From: DASZTV01 sp036267875 | GTDB taxonomy: Bacteria; Actinomycetota; Actinomycetes; JAFAQI01 | Length of the DNA stretch: 52,632 nt | Direction: 5' to 3' | Assembly: GCA_036267875.1 (NCBI GenBank) | Contig: DATAVE010000102.1 | Location: forward strand, 1 to 52,632 | Shown here: piece by piece, positions 40,600 through 48,841 of the stretch | How the letters are laid out: each line of letters begins with the position of its first letter | Numbering within the stretch: position 1 is the first letter of the stretch | Program-made: the position numbers and the translations under genes | The notes under the pieces: generated by a model | Seen by the model: the letters and a program-made list of their open reading frames with translations, nothing else | What the model was told of the DNA's origin: nothing | Databases searched by the model: none

Positions 40600-41300
40600 G
40601 AGGCCCCCACCTCGGCGCCGACGTATCGACTGAACACATCCTCACCTTCGAGCTCGCCGGGATCGCCGGCAAAGGCAACCTCTCCTCTGTTGAGGAGGTA
40701 GACGACGTCTGCGATCTCAAGGGCTCGCACGACGTACTGCTCGACGAGGAGCAGGCTCACACCCTCATTGCGCAGCAAGGCGAAGAACTCGAAGATCTCG
40801 TCCACGATCTTCGGCGCGAGTCCCATCGACACCTCGTCGAGCAGGACGATGCGAGGCCGTTGTACGTAGGTTCTCGCCAACGCCAGCATCTGTTGCTCAC
40901 CGCCCGACATAGTTCGCGCGACTTGGCTCAGTCGTTCGCCGAGACGGGGGAACGCGCTGACAGCCCGGTCGATGGCGCTCGACTGCTCGCCACGTGGCGC
41001 TTGGACGAGAAGGTTCTCGCGAACTGTTAGGTTCGGGAAGATGCCGCGGCCTTCGGGCACATGGCAGACGCCGTGGGCGACCAGCTGGTGCGGCGCCATA
41101 CCTGTTACGTCCTGACCGTCGATCTCGATCTGCCCCGACGTTGGTCGCAACAGCCCCGACGCGACACGGAGCAGTGTTGTCTTGCCGGCTCCGTTGGAGC
41201 CAAGCAGCGCAACCACCGAATGGTCCGGCACCGTGATGCTGACGTCGCGTAGCACCGTTGAGCCGCCATAGCCGGCAACGATTCGCTCGAGCTGGAACAC
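40596..41300 (-). CDS. livF: Liv-type ABC transporter ATPase, LivF
   Basis: This 234-residue ATPase has Walker A GSNGAGKTTLL (about 34-44), signature MSGGEQQ (about 130) and Walker B IVLLDEVSMGLAP, as in LivF. It is divergent from the exported protein gene at 41397, with the TTGAA-N6-TTCAA operator in the gap. Unlike the left cassette, the two ATPases are separate proteins here. Confidence 0.94.
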   Translation of the reverse strand: MFQLERIVAGYGGSTVLRDVSITVPDHSVVALLGSNGAGKTTLLRVASGLLRPTSGQIEIDGQDVTGMAPHQLVAHGVCHVPEGRGIFPNLTVRENLLVQAPRGEQSSAIDRAVSAFPRLGERLSQVARTMSGGEQQMLALARTYVQRPRIVLLDEVSMGLAPKIVDEIFEFFALLRNEGVSLLLVEQYVVRALEIADVVYLLNRGEVAFAGDPGELEGEDVFSRYVGAEVGAS

Positions 41301-41360
41301 CTGATGCCTCCGGATCCGATGGTGAACCCACGAAACCCCATGTTGAACGAAAGCTCATTA

Positions 41361-41390
41361 TTGAAACTAGGTTCAAATCGGTGTTACGTT
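41361..41390 (+). promoter_or_regulatory. Operator TTGAA-N6-TTCAA and leaderless promoter
   Basis: The perfect inverted repeat TTGAAACTAGGTTCAA spans 41361-41376. Its left arm is also the -35 TTGAAA, followed after 18 bp by TACGTT (41385-41390) and, six bases later, the GTG at 41397. The same repeat with the same spacing stands at 48769-48784. It lies between two divergent transporter units, so it may control both. Confidence 0.75.
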
Positions 41391-41396
41391 ACCGCC

Positions 41397-42758
41397 GTGT
41401 TCGTCTCTTGGAAAGCCCGCACAGCGCTTTGGTTGTGCGCCGTCGGGCTCGTCGGGATGTCGGTCATGCTGCCCGGTCTTGTCGGTGCCGCGCATGCCGC
41501 AACTGAGCCGACGTTCGACGCGGTGGCCACGGCTTACGGACTCGACATCACCGCCATGAACCAGGACATCCCCCTCGGTCTCACCATCGAGGGCGCCGGT
41601 CCAGTGGCACAGGCCGAGCTGACGTCGCTGCCGCAGTCGACGTCCTTCGCTTCGTTGCCCTACCCGGGTACGACGATCGCTCAGCTCCCCGGACTGGTCG
41701 GAGCTCTCGTGCCAGGCACACCCGCGCTGCCTGCCTACCCGGCGTACGTGAGTGCAGCTCTCGATCAGGGGCCGCAGAGCAGCGACCTTCCTGGCGTGAC
41801 GTTGACCGCCCAGTCGACTCCGACCAACAGCCAGGCCACTGCGATGGGTGGGACCGGAAGCACCGGATACAGCGCCACGGCCAGCGTCGAGCTCGACTCG
41901 TCCGGTGATGTCACGGCGGCGGGCGATGCGACCTTCAACGACCTCGCGCTGGGAGGCCTGGTTGCGATCAGCAATGTGCACTCGGCCGCGAGCGAGACTC
42001 TCAGCAATGGCAGTGGGCAGCTGACCAGCAGCTCGTCGCTCACAATCGGCGACATCTCCGTCCCTGGGCTGAAGCTTTCGATCCCCAAGACGACGCCAAC
42101 GCAGGTGCCGGTCCTGGGCAAGGTCCCGGGGATTCCGTTGCCCCTGGGCGGCATGACGATCGCGGCGCCCGACCTCGGCTTTGAGAACGGGACCTTCACC
42201 GTCTCGCTTCCGCTGCTGGGCGGCGGCACCTACGCCGTGCCGTTCGGTGTGGTCGCCGCTGCGTTGAAGGTGGTCGGCATCACGGCAACCTTTGAGCAGC
42301 CGATCGTCAAGAAGCAGAGCATCGTGTCGCCGGCTCTCGTGCTGAGCATGGTCCTCCCGTCGCCGCCCAAGAACCTCCCGATCACCGGCCCGGTGCCGGT
42401 CACGCTGACGATTGGCCGGTCGACCGCCGAGTTCAGTGGCCAGTTGCTCTCGGCGCCGGTGTCGACCGGCTCGTCGATCGGCTCGTCGCCTGGGACGTCG
42501 ATCGGAACAGGCTCATCGAGCTCGCCGGGTATCGGTACCGGTGCGCTTCCGGGCCTGGGCTCGATTCCCGAAGGCGGGGGACAGCCCCCTCAGCTCGCTG
42601 GAACCACGCAATCCGGGCCGGAGTACCTCGCGTCCCAAGGCTTGAAGCTGCCGGACACGGCAGACGTCTATCTGATCGTCGTAGGTGCGGCGATCATCGG
42701 CTCGATCGCCGCGCAGGCTCTCCGAGTGCTAGGGGTGCGTATCCGATGGAACTCATGA
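41397..42758 (+). CDS. Exported Ser/Gly/Pro-rich protein with C-terminal membrane anchor
   Basis: This 453-residue protein starts at the GTG of 41397, which leaves no leader after the -10 box and gives a signal peptide (SWKARTALWLCAVGLVG...AHA). The mature part is beta-rich with many Pro/Leu-rich segments, then a Ser/Gly/Thr/Pro-rich stretch at about 365-420, and one transmembrane helix near the end (VYLIVVGAAIIGSIAAQAL). The topology is that of a surface-exposed, membrane-anchored protein. No family is recognised. It leads the plus-strand half of the second Liv cassette, so it may help the substrate reach or dock to the binding protein. Confidence 0.82.
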   Translation: MFVSWKARTALWLCAVGLVGMSVMLPGLVGAAHAATEPTFDAVATAYGLDITAMNQDIPLGLTIEGAGPVAQAELTSLPQSTSFASLPYPGTTIAQLPGLVGALVPGTPALPAYPAYVSAALDQGPQSSDLPGVTLTAQSTPTNSQATAMGGTGSTGYSATASVELDSSGDVTAAGDATFNDLALGGLVAISNVHSAASETLSNGSGQLTSSSSLTIGDISVPGLKLSIPKTTPTQVPVLGKVPGIPLPLGGMTIAAPDLGFENGTFTVSLPLLGGGTYAVPFGVVAAALKVVGITATFEQPIVKKQSIVSPALVLSMVLPSPPKNLPITGPVPVTLTIGRSTAEFSGQLLSAPVSTGSSIGSSPGTSIGTGSSSSPGIGTGALPGLGSIPEGGGQPPQLAGTTQSGPEYLASQGLKLPDTADVYLIVVGAAIIGSIAAQALRVLGVRIRWNS

Positions 42759-43159
42759 CATTTCTGCGCCGACAGTGGGACCGGGTTGCAGCCGGCGTCC
42801 TGCTTCTTGTCGGGGTTCTGTCGCTCGTGCTCGGCTGGATCGGGGTGAGTGGGACAACCCATGTCGCGGCGCAGTTGCCCTACTTCATCTCCGGCGGACT
42901 GTTCGGGCTGTTCTTGCTGGGCGTCGGCCACATGCTGTGGACGTCGGCCGACCTGCGCGACGAATGGGCTGAGCTGCGCGCAATCCGCCGGCTCCTCGAG
43001 GACCAGGCGGCAGACGGTCCACAGAATCTGCCCGCCGGCGAGCCGGTCGCGGCTGCGCCTGAGATCCTGACGAACGGCGTCACCCGACATCCTGCGGCGC
43101 GGCGCAAGGCGACGGCGGGCAGCGCCGCCCGGAGTGGCCGCCCGAAGGCTGCACCGTGA
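42746..43159 (+). CDS. Small two-helix membrane protein of the Liv cassette
   Basis: This is a 137-residue protein with helices at about 13-32 and 48-68 joined by GVSGTTHVAAQLPYFISGG, then a charged helical tail from about 70 and a basic C-terminus. It is a paralogue of the truncated protein at 1-303. It overlaps the gene before by 13 bases and the one after by four. Its cytoplasmic tail is probably a coiled coil. Confidence 0.82.
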   Translation: MELMTFLRRQWDRVAAGVLLLVGVLSLVLGWIGVSGTTHVAAQLPYFISGGLFGLFLLGVGHMLWTSADLRDEWAELRAIRRLLEDQAADGPQNLPAGEPVAAAPEILTNGVTRHPAARRKATAGSAARSGRPKAAP

Positions 43160-43722
43160 GCCGACGGCGGTTGGCTCCAACCGAAGGCCGATTCGCGTCG
43201 CGGACCGTCGCCGGTGCGCGCGGTGACGGTTCGGCGACGGACCTTGCGTTCCGCGACTTCGTCATGGACGCGCCCTGGCAGGTCGCCGACGTCAGCCGCC
43301 TGCTCGCGCGCCTCACGATCTCCTTGCTCGCCCTCCTTGTTACTTGGTACGGCGCGGCCCACACGACGCATGTCAACCGTCAGTTCGTCTGGATTGCCGT
43401 TGGCGCCGCCGGCGCGGCGATCGGCGTCGTTGCGGTCGTCGCTTGGGAGACCGCCGGGCTGGCGCGAGTCAGGTATCTCAAGCTCGAGGTCGCCGCTGCG
43501 ATCCGGGCTGGTCGTGGAGGCTCGCAGACAGCTGCTAGGGCTAATGATGTAAGTCGGCAGAACGGAACGGCATCGACCACGCAATGGGTATCGGCGCCTG
43601 GAATGCGCCTCTACCACCGCCCCGGCTGTCAGCTTGTGCTCGGCAAGATCAGCGTGGCGGTGAGCCAAGCCACGATCGACCGACGCGGCCTTACGGCGTG
43701 CGGGGTGTGTGGCGCCTCATGA
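43156..43722 (+). CDS. Membrane protein with Ada-like Cys/His metal-binding tail
   Basis: This is a 188-residue protein with two hydrophobic segments (about 53-73 and 80-100) separated by a loop containing AHTTHVNRQ, which resembles the TTHV loop of the gene before. The C-terminal 40 residues read LYHRPGCQLVLGK, then ACGVCGAS. The order His, Cys, then C-x2-C matches the small zinc-binding module known from Ada-type proteins. It overlaps the permease start by four bases, so it is probably a transporter accessory or sensor. Metal binding is inferred. Confidence 0.8.
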   Translation: MSRRRLAPTEGRFASRTVAGARGDGSATDLAFRDFVMDAPWQVADVSRLLARLTISLLALLVTWYGAAHTTHVNRQFVWIAVGAAGAAIGVVAVVAWETAGLARVRYLKLEVAAAIRAGRGGSQTAARANDVSRQNGTASTTQWVSAPGMRLYHRPGCQLVLGKISVAVSQATIDRRGLTACGVCGAS

Positions 43723-45635
43723 CCATCTACCTGGTAATCGGCATCGTCGTCGGCTCCGCCTATGGGATCGCCGCCATGGGTCTCGTCTTGAGCTACAAGA
43801 CCTCCGGGGTGTTCAACTTCGGCCACGGGGCAGTCGCCGCCGTTGCCACTTACATCTTTTACGACCTGCATCAGCGCCACGGAATGGCGTGGCCGCTCGC
43901 CGCGCTCATCGCCGTCGTCGGTTTCGGGACCGTCGCCGGGCTGATCATGGAGTACCTCGCTCGCGGGCTGGCCGGACTTCCCACCCAGGCTCGCGTCGTT
44001 GCGACCGTGGGCATCATCGTCTTCGTTGTCGGGCTGATGCAGCTGATCTTCGGGCCGTCATCCCTGGACTTCACGAGCTTCTTGTCCCAGCACGTCGTCT
44101 TCTCGTTGTCGGGTGTGCAGATCACCACTGAGCGCATTGTGACGATCGCGTTCGGTCTGGTCTCTGCTTTCATCCTGTATGTCTTCTTCAAACGGACCTA
44201 CCTCGGTACCACAATGCGGGCCGTCGTCGATGACCCGCACCTGCTGGACCTGACCGGTGTCGCGCCCGCACGGGTTCGGCGGATCTCCTGGGTGATCGGC
44301 TGCATGTTCGCCGCCGTCTCCGGCCTGCTGTTCGCCTCTAGTGAGCAACAGCTGGACGCCACTCTTCTGTCGCTGCTGGTGGTGCAGGCGTTCGGCGCTG
44401 CTGCGATCGGGGCGTTCACCAGCCTGCCTCTCGCCTACGCCGGCGGGTTGGGTCTTGGGGTCGCGCAGGCCGTGATCAGTGATGTGGAGGCGAGCCACCC
44501 GGCTCTCACCGGCCTCGACCAGGTCGTGCCGTTCATCGCCTTGTTCATCGTCCTGATCGTCTATCGAAGGCGCTCGCTCGTCGAGCTCGGTGCATTCGTG
44601 CGCACCAGATCGGCATCGACTGCCCAGCTACTGAGCAAGCGCATGCTTGTCAGCTCGTACGGCGTCGTCGCTGTCGTTGCTGTCCTCATCCCGTTCGTCG
44701 TCGGTACGAAGCTGCCGTCGTGGAACGCCGGGATGGCGCAGGTCGTCCTCTTCTTGTCACTCGGACTTCTGGTGCGCACCTCGGGACAGATCTCGCTGTG
44801 TCAGTGGGGCTTCGCGGCGATCGGTGGCGCGACGCTCGGCCATCTGCTCGGCCACGGCGTCCCATGGCTGCTCGCCGTGCTCATTGCTGGTCTGGCTGCC
44901 GTACCGGCCGGCCTGCTCGTCGCAATCCCGGCTATCCGACGGTCCGGGTTGTACCTCGCGTTGGCGACCCTCGGCTTCGGCGTCGTGCTGGAAGAGTTCG
45001 TCTACAACCGAGGGTTCCTGTTCGGCGGCGCAGGTGGGCTCATGACAGGGCGCCCGCACGTCTTGGGTCTGGACACGGACAAGGGCTACTACTACGCGAT
45101 GCTGGCGATCGTCGTTGTCTGCGTCGGCCTCGTCGTCGCGGTCGAACGCTCTCGCCTCGGCCGGCTGCTGAGAGGCCTCGCTGACAGTCCGGTCGCACTC
45201 ACGACGCTCGGTGCCAACATCAACATCACCCGCGTCATCATCTTCTGCACATCGTCGTTCCTCGCCGGCATCAGCGGCGCGATGCTCGCCTCGCTCTACG
45301 GCCAGGTGAACCAAGGGTCCTACAACTACTTCTCCTCGATCAGCATGCTTGCGATCTTGTTCGTATCCGGTCGAACCACGGTGTCGGCCTCGATCGTTGC
45401 TGCACTGGTCAGCGTCGTGCTCCCGGGCTACATCCTTGGGCAGAACTTCTCGGAAGCACTCCAGATGTCGTTCGGCCTTGCCGCGATCGTGTTCGCGCTG
45501 ATGTCGCAAGGCAGGTTCGGAACCTTCTTCGGCGCCGCAGCGGCGCGATCCGTGCAGCGAACAGAGGGCTCCCGGTTGCGCTCGCGCGAGCCGGGAGCCG
45601 CCGTCGAGACCCACCCCCAACTGGTCCAGGCGTGA
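43719..45635 (+). CDS. LivH-LivM fusion permease
   Basis: This 638-residue protein starts at the ATG of 43719, which overlaps the previous stop. Residues about 1-290 form a LivH permease (start LVIGIVVGSAYGIAAMGLVL, NFGHGA motif) and about 315-610 a LivM permease (QISLCQWGFAAIGG, GLYLALATLGFG). It is fused like the left cassette but without the ATPase. It would form both membrane subunits of the importer with LivF/LivG at 39784-41300. Confidence 0.94.
   Translation: MTIYLVIGIVVGSAYGIAAMGLVLSYKTSGVFNFGHGAVAAVATYIFYDLHQRHGMAWPLAALIAVVGFGTVAGLIMEYLARGLAGLPTQARVVATVGIIVFVVGLMQLIFGPSSLDFTSFLSQHVVFSLSGVQITTERIVTIAFGLVSAFILYVFFKRTYLGTTMRAVVDDPHLLDLTGVAPARVRRISWVIGCMFAAVSGLLFASSEQQLDATLLSLLVVQAFGAAAIGAFTSLPLAYAGGLGLGVAQAVISDVEASHPALTGLDQVVPFIALFIVLIVYRRRSLVELGAFVRTRSASTAQLLSKRMLVSSYGVVAVVAVLIPFVVGTKLPSWNAGMAQVVLFLSLGLLVRTSGQISLCQWGFAAIGGATLGHLLGHGVPWLLAVLIAGLAAVPAGLLVAIPAIRRSGLYLALATLGFGVVLEEFVYNRGFLFGGAGGLMTGRPHVLGLDTDKGYYYAMLAIVVVCVGLVVAVERSRLGRLLRGLADSPVALTTLGANINITRVIIFCTSSFLAGISGAMLASLYGQVNQGSYNYFSSISMLAILFVSGRTTVSASIVAALVSVVLPGYILGQNFSEALQMSFGLAAIVFALMSQGRFGTFFGAAAARSVQRTEGSRLRSREPGAAVETHPQLVQA
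45567..45599 (+). other. Strong GC hairpin near the end of the permease gene
   Basis: GGCTCCCGG (45567-45575) pairs with CCGGGAGCC (45591-45599), and the enclosed loop holds the palindrome GCTCGCGCGAGC. It lies 36 bases before the permease stop and 68 bases before the binding-protein start. It has no U-run, so it is not an ordinary terminator; a role in mRNA stability that favours the binding-protein message is possible. Confidence 0.5.
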
Positions 45636-45666
45636 CCAGAGTCGAAGCTCTCGTAAGGAGCACGTC

Positions 45667-47217
45667 ATGAGCTCACTGTCGCGACCGAGCCGTCATCGCG
45701 GCCGCGCGAGGCGCCGCAGCGCGGTGACGCTCGCGGCGGTCGTCGCGATGCTGGCTGCAGCGGGATGTGGCAGTCGCGAGTCGACCGCCAGCATCATCGC
45801 GACCGAGCGTGGGGGCGGGACGGTCGTGACGACCGCACCCGCCACGACGGCCACTGCGCCGGGCGGGGTGACGACCACGGGCGGCACGACCACCGGTGGG
45901 ACTGTTGCGGGCGGCGCTGGCGGCACCGTCACTTCTCCCACAGGTGGCAGGGCCGGGAATGGCGGGACCGTGGGCGGCGGATCGTCGAGCGCACCAAGCA
46001 CGACCGGCGGGACGCAGGGCGGAGGCCAGACCAACGCGGGTGGTTCGACGTCGGGCTCGACGGGTGCGACCTCGACGCCGTGTCAGACCCAGGGAAGCCC
46101 GATCAAGATCGGCGAGGTCGGTGCCTTCAGTGGCCTGGTAGGCGCGAGCATCCCCGGCGCACACGCGGCACTGCCGGTGTGGGTGCGTTACATCAACTCC
46201 GAGGGCGGCATTGCCTGCCACCCGGTTGTCCTTTACCAGGACGACGACGAGTCGAATCCGGCGATCAGCAGCTCTGACGTCCACACGCTGGCCCAGAGCG
46301 ACCACGTAGCCGCGATTGTCGGCAACTGGGTGCCGCTGGACGTTGCCGGCTTCCGGCAGGCCGTCGAGTCCGTGAAGATCCCGGCAGTCGGTGGGGACAT
46401 GGTCACCACGGACTGGAACGAGAGCCCCTATATGTATGGCGTCGGTGGGGCAGCCCGGGCGCAGTTCGTCGGCTCGGTCGCCGGCCTGGCCAAGCAGGGC
46501 CTGACCAGGATCGCGATCTTCTACTGCATCGAGTCGACGGCGTGCACGAGCTACAACGCCGCTCTCGGTGCGCAAGGTGGGGCGGCGCACAACGGGCAGA
46601 AGGTCGTCTATACAGCGGCAACCTCGCTCACCCAGCCCGACTTCACCTCGCAGTGTGAGAATGCGAAGAAGGCAAACGCCCAGGTCATCGTCGCGGCTGG
46701 CGACGACTCGTATGTTCAGCGGGCGGCGCGGTCGTGCGCAGGCATTAACTACTACCCCGTGATGGCGTTGTCGGCCACCCAGGGTGACTTCGACAAGTCC
46801 GATCCGAACATGCGCAAGGACGGTGCCTCCCTGGGCAGCGCCGCGGTGCCGTACGTGCTGGACAACACGCCGGCCCTCCAGGCCTTCCACGACGCCATGA
46901 AGGAGTACGCGCCGACCGCACCGGTCGAGAACTCGGCCATCGTGACCTGGTCGGACGGCATGATGTTCAAGGCCGCGATCGATGCGCTGGGCCCGTCCGC
47001 GCGAACCGAAGACATCACGCCCGCACTGGTGATGAAGGGCTTGAGCAAGATCAAGAACGAGACGCTCGGGGGACTGATTCCGCCAACGACGTACGGCGCG
47101 GGTGGCGGCTCGTCGTCGCCGTCCCCGGAGATCCTCTGCTACTACCCGATGCTGTTCGGGCACACCGGAGAGTTCAGCGCGCCACAGGGCAACAAGTACC
47201 TGTGCTTCAAGTTCTGA
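45667..47217 (+). CDS. Liv-type substrate-binding lipoprotein with long Gly/Thr/Ser tether
   Basis: This is a 516-residue lipoprotein with lipobox AAGC (Cys34). Residues about 50-140 are a Gly/Thr/Ser-rich tether; the binding domain begins near PIKIGEVGAFSG at about 144 and carries typical peripla_BP_6 features such as YINSEGGIACHPV. An AAGGAG ribosome site six bases before the ATG is the strongest in this region, fitting a highly made binding protein. It closes the second Liv cassette. The ligand is unknown. Confidence 0.93.
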   Translation: MSSLSRPSRHRGRARRRSAVTLAAVVAMLAAAGCGSRESTASIIATERGGGTVVTTAPATTATAPGGVTTTGGTTTGGTVAGGAGGTVTSPTGGRAGNGGTVGGGSSSAPSTTGGTQGGGQTNAGGSTSGSTGATSTPCQTQGSPIKIGEVGAFSGLVGASIPGAHAALPVWVRYINSEGGIACHPVVLYQDDDESNPAISSSDVHTLAQSDHVAAIVGNWVPLDVAGFRQAVESVKIPAVGGDMVTTDWNESPYMYGVGGAARAQFVGSVAGLAKQGLTRIAIFYCIESTACTSYNAALGAQGGAAHNGQKVVYTAATSLTQPDFTSQCENAKKANAQVIVAAGDDSYVQRAARSCAGINYYPVMALSATQGDFDKSDPNMRKDGASLGSAAVPYVLDNTPALQAFHDAMKEYAPTAPVENSAIVTWSDGMMFKAAIDALGPSARTEDITPALVMKGLSKIKNETLGGLIPPTTYGAGGGSSSPSPEILCYYPMLFGHTGEFSAPQGNKYLCFKF

Positions 47218-47235
47218 GGTAGCTCGCGGTTGCGA

Positions 47236-48108
47236 CTAGAGGAGTCGCAGGATTCCCTGCTCGCTGAAGCCTGCGCCAGCTTGACCGTCGACCTCGACAT
47301 CAGCGGCGTCGTCGTAGGCGCTGAAGGTGGGCGGCGGACCGCCGGCGCCCATGGGTACCCAGAGCCCGCCGCGCGCGGTGCGCATGGTCATGGTCAGCAC
47401 CTGGTCGTCGGAGGTGGTCAGCACGGCGCCGCTGACCAGCCCGGAGCCGTCGCGGCGCAGATCCATCGCCGTCACCGTGACGGTGTGATCCGGATACATC
47501 AGGAAGCCGTGCGTGGTCCGCTTGTCATCCATTGCGCGGAACTTCATGACGGTGAGGTCGAAGTCTGGTAGGCAGGCGACGACGGCGACGTACTCAGCCC
47601 ACGCCGCGGACTCGTCCCGCGGACCCCAGCTGCGGTCACGCCATCCCTGCCCGTTCACCGTGACGCATTCGTCGCCGAGCGCGATCTGCCCAGTGATGTC
47701 GGCGCCTTGCTGGAAATGACGCAGCGGTACGTCGGCGACGAGGTCGGGAATCAGACCGGTGGGGGAGTAGTCCGCGCAGACGAAGCGAGGCGTCATCGCC
47801 AGGTCAGCGATCAGCTGTGGCGCGTCGACGGTCACGGTGTTGTTCGCGACATCGAAGTGGATGTGCTCGCTCTGGAAGCTGCCGTGATCGAGCGGTTCGA
47901 TCAGCTCGATCGCCTGCCCGCCCAGCACGACGCTGAACCTGGCCCGACGCCCCTCGGCGTTCGGCGACGTCGAGACATGGGCGACGCCGAACAGGTCCTG
48001 GCCGGCATCCCAGAAGGCCAGGAACGCGTTGTCGCGCCAGGGCGCATCGGTGATCGGCGCGATGTCGTGGATCGGCTGGCTCAGCTTGCCCCACACGCTC
48101 ACTGTCAC
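47236..48108 (-). CDS. CrtC/AttH-like lipocalin-fold protein (DUF7064/7065 type)
   Basis: This is a 290-residue beta-rich protein with the signature GQGWRDRSWGPRD near 150-162, which I associate with hydroxyneurosporene-synthase/AttH-like proteins now listed as DUF7064/DUF7065. Some relatives bind or hydrate hydrophobic isoprenoid-like compounds. It has no signal peptide. It overlaps the TetR stop by four bases. The protein at 49743-50795 is a second member of the same group. The exact family number is from memory. Confidence 0.65.
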   Translation of the reverse strand: MTVSVWGKLSQPIHDIAPITDAPWRDNAFLAFWDAGQDLFGVAHVSTSPNAEGRRARFSVVLGGQAIELIEPLDHGSFQSEHIHFDVANNTVTVDAPQLIADLAMTPRFVCADYSPTGLIPDLVADVPLRHFQQGADITGQIALGDECVTVNGQGWRDRSWGPRDESAAWAEYVAVVACLPDFDLTVMKFRAMDDKRTTHGFLMYPDHTVTVTAMDLRRDGSGLVSGAVLTTSDDQVLTMTMRTARGGLWVPMGAGGPPPTFSAYDDAADVEVDGQAGAGFSEQGILRLL

Positions 48109-48731
48109 GTCATCTCCCGTCGGACGATCTGGGCTGCGTCGGAAATGGGTACGCCGAGCGAACGCAACGAGATCTCGGCGAAGGCGGCCTCCGCGCCCTT
48201 GCCGAGGCGACCGTCGACGATGCTGCGCATCAGGGCCAGAGAGCCGCCGAGGATCGAGGTCACGACCACTTCGATGTCGGTGATCTCGAAACGTCCGGAG
48301 GCCACCCCGAGATCGACTGCCCGTCGGGCCGCGGGGTGCACCGCCGCGGCGAACAGCGCGTCGGCGTGATTGAGGTGTACGACGAGACGAGCAAAGGCTG
48401 GGTCGTCGTAGGCCAACCCAACGAACCGCCGGATGGCCACGCTCACCAGTTCCGCCGGATCCTCGACCGATCCTGTCGCCAGCGTCTCGGCGAGCTCGCG
48501 CAGACTGTCGGTAACGACCGCGTCGACGATGTCTTCCTTGGACTCGAAGTGGTTGTAGAACGATCCGAGCGCGACATCAGCGCGCTCGGTGATCTCGTTG
48601 ATGCGCAGCCCTGCGACGCCCTTTTCCGTGATTAGCGCGCGCGTTGCCTCGGTGAGGCGCGCCCGGGTTCGCTCCCGACGGCGATCGGTTCGGGTCGGTA
48701 CGGGATCGGGTCGCGTCTGCGTCACCAGCAT
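48105..48731 (-). CDS. TetR-family regulator
   Basis: This 208-residue regulator has its helix-turn-helix at about 37-68 (LRINEITERADVALGSFYNHF), then a ligand-binding domain. The start is the ATG at 48729-48731. It is divergent from the AveC-like gene; the gap holds TTGAA-N6-TTCAA, the probable operator. It is not close to the two TetR paralogues of 36059 and 39099. Confidence 0.93.
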   Translation of the reverse strand: MLVTQTRPDPVPTRTDRRRERTRARLTEATRALITEKGVAGLRINEITERADVALGSFYNHFESKEDIVDAVVTDSLRELAETLATGSVEDPAELVSVAIRRFVGLAYDDPAFARLVVHLNHADALFAAAVHPAARRAVDLGVASGRFEITDIEVVVTSILGGSLALMRSIVDGRLGKGAEAAFAEISLRSLGVPISDAAQIVRREMT

Positions 48732-48761
48732 ATGGTCTCAGGTCTCAGTCATGAAATGAAG

Positions 48762-48798
48762 TTCAATCTTGAAGTTTCTTTCAACAATGGGTTAAGTT
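48762..48798. promoter_or_regulatory. Operator pair and promoter of the AveC-like operon
   Basis: TTGAAGTTTCTTTCAA (48769-48784) repeats the TTGAA-N6-TTCAA design of 41361-41376, and TTCAA-TC-TTGAA (48762-48773) overlaps it. On plus, TTGAAG acts as -35 and TAAGTT (48793-48798) as -10, spaced by 18 bp as at the other site. Repressor binding would cover both divergent starts. Confidence 0.75.
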
Positions 48799-48841
48799 CA
48801 CGTCACAGACCCGCCAGGTCGGCGTCGTGAAGGGACGAGCG

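Noticed and set aside
45567..45599. A rho-independent terminator.
   Set aside because: It lies inside the coding sequence and has no following T-run.
45835..46075. A tandem repeat or CRISPR-like array.
   Set aside because: The repetition is the Gly/Thr codon pattern of the lipoprotein tether; there are no regular repeats with unique spacers.
45673..47163. A 496-codon minus-strand open frame opposite the binding-protein gene.
   Set aside because: Composition is that of an antisense frame; the plus-strand gene has a lipobox and a clear binding domain.
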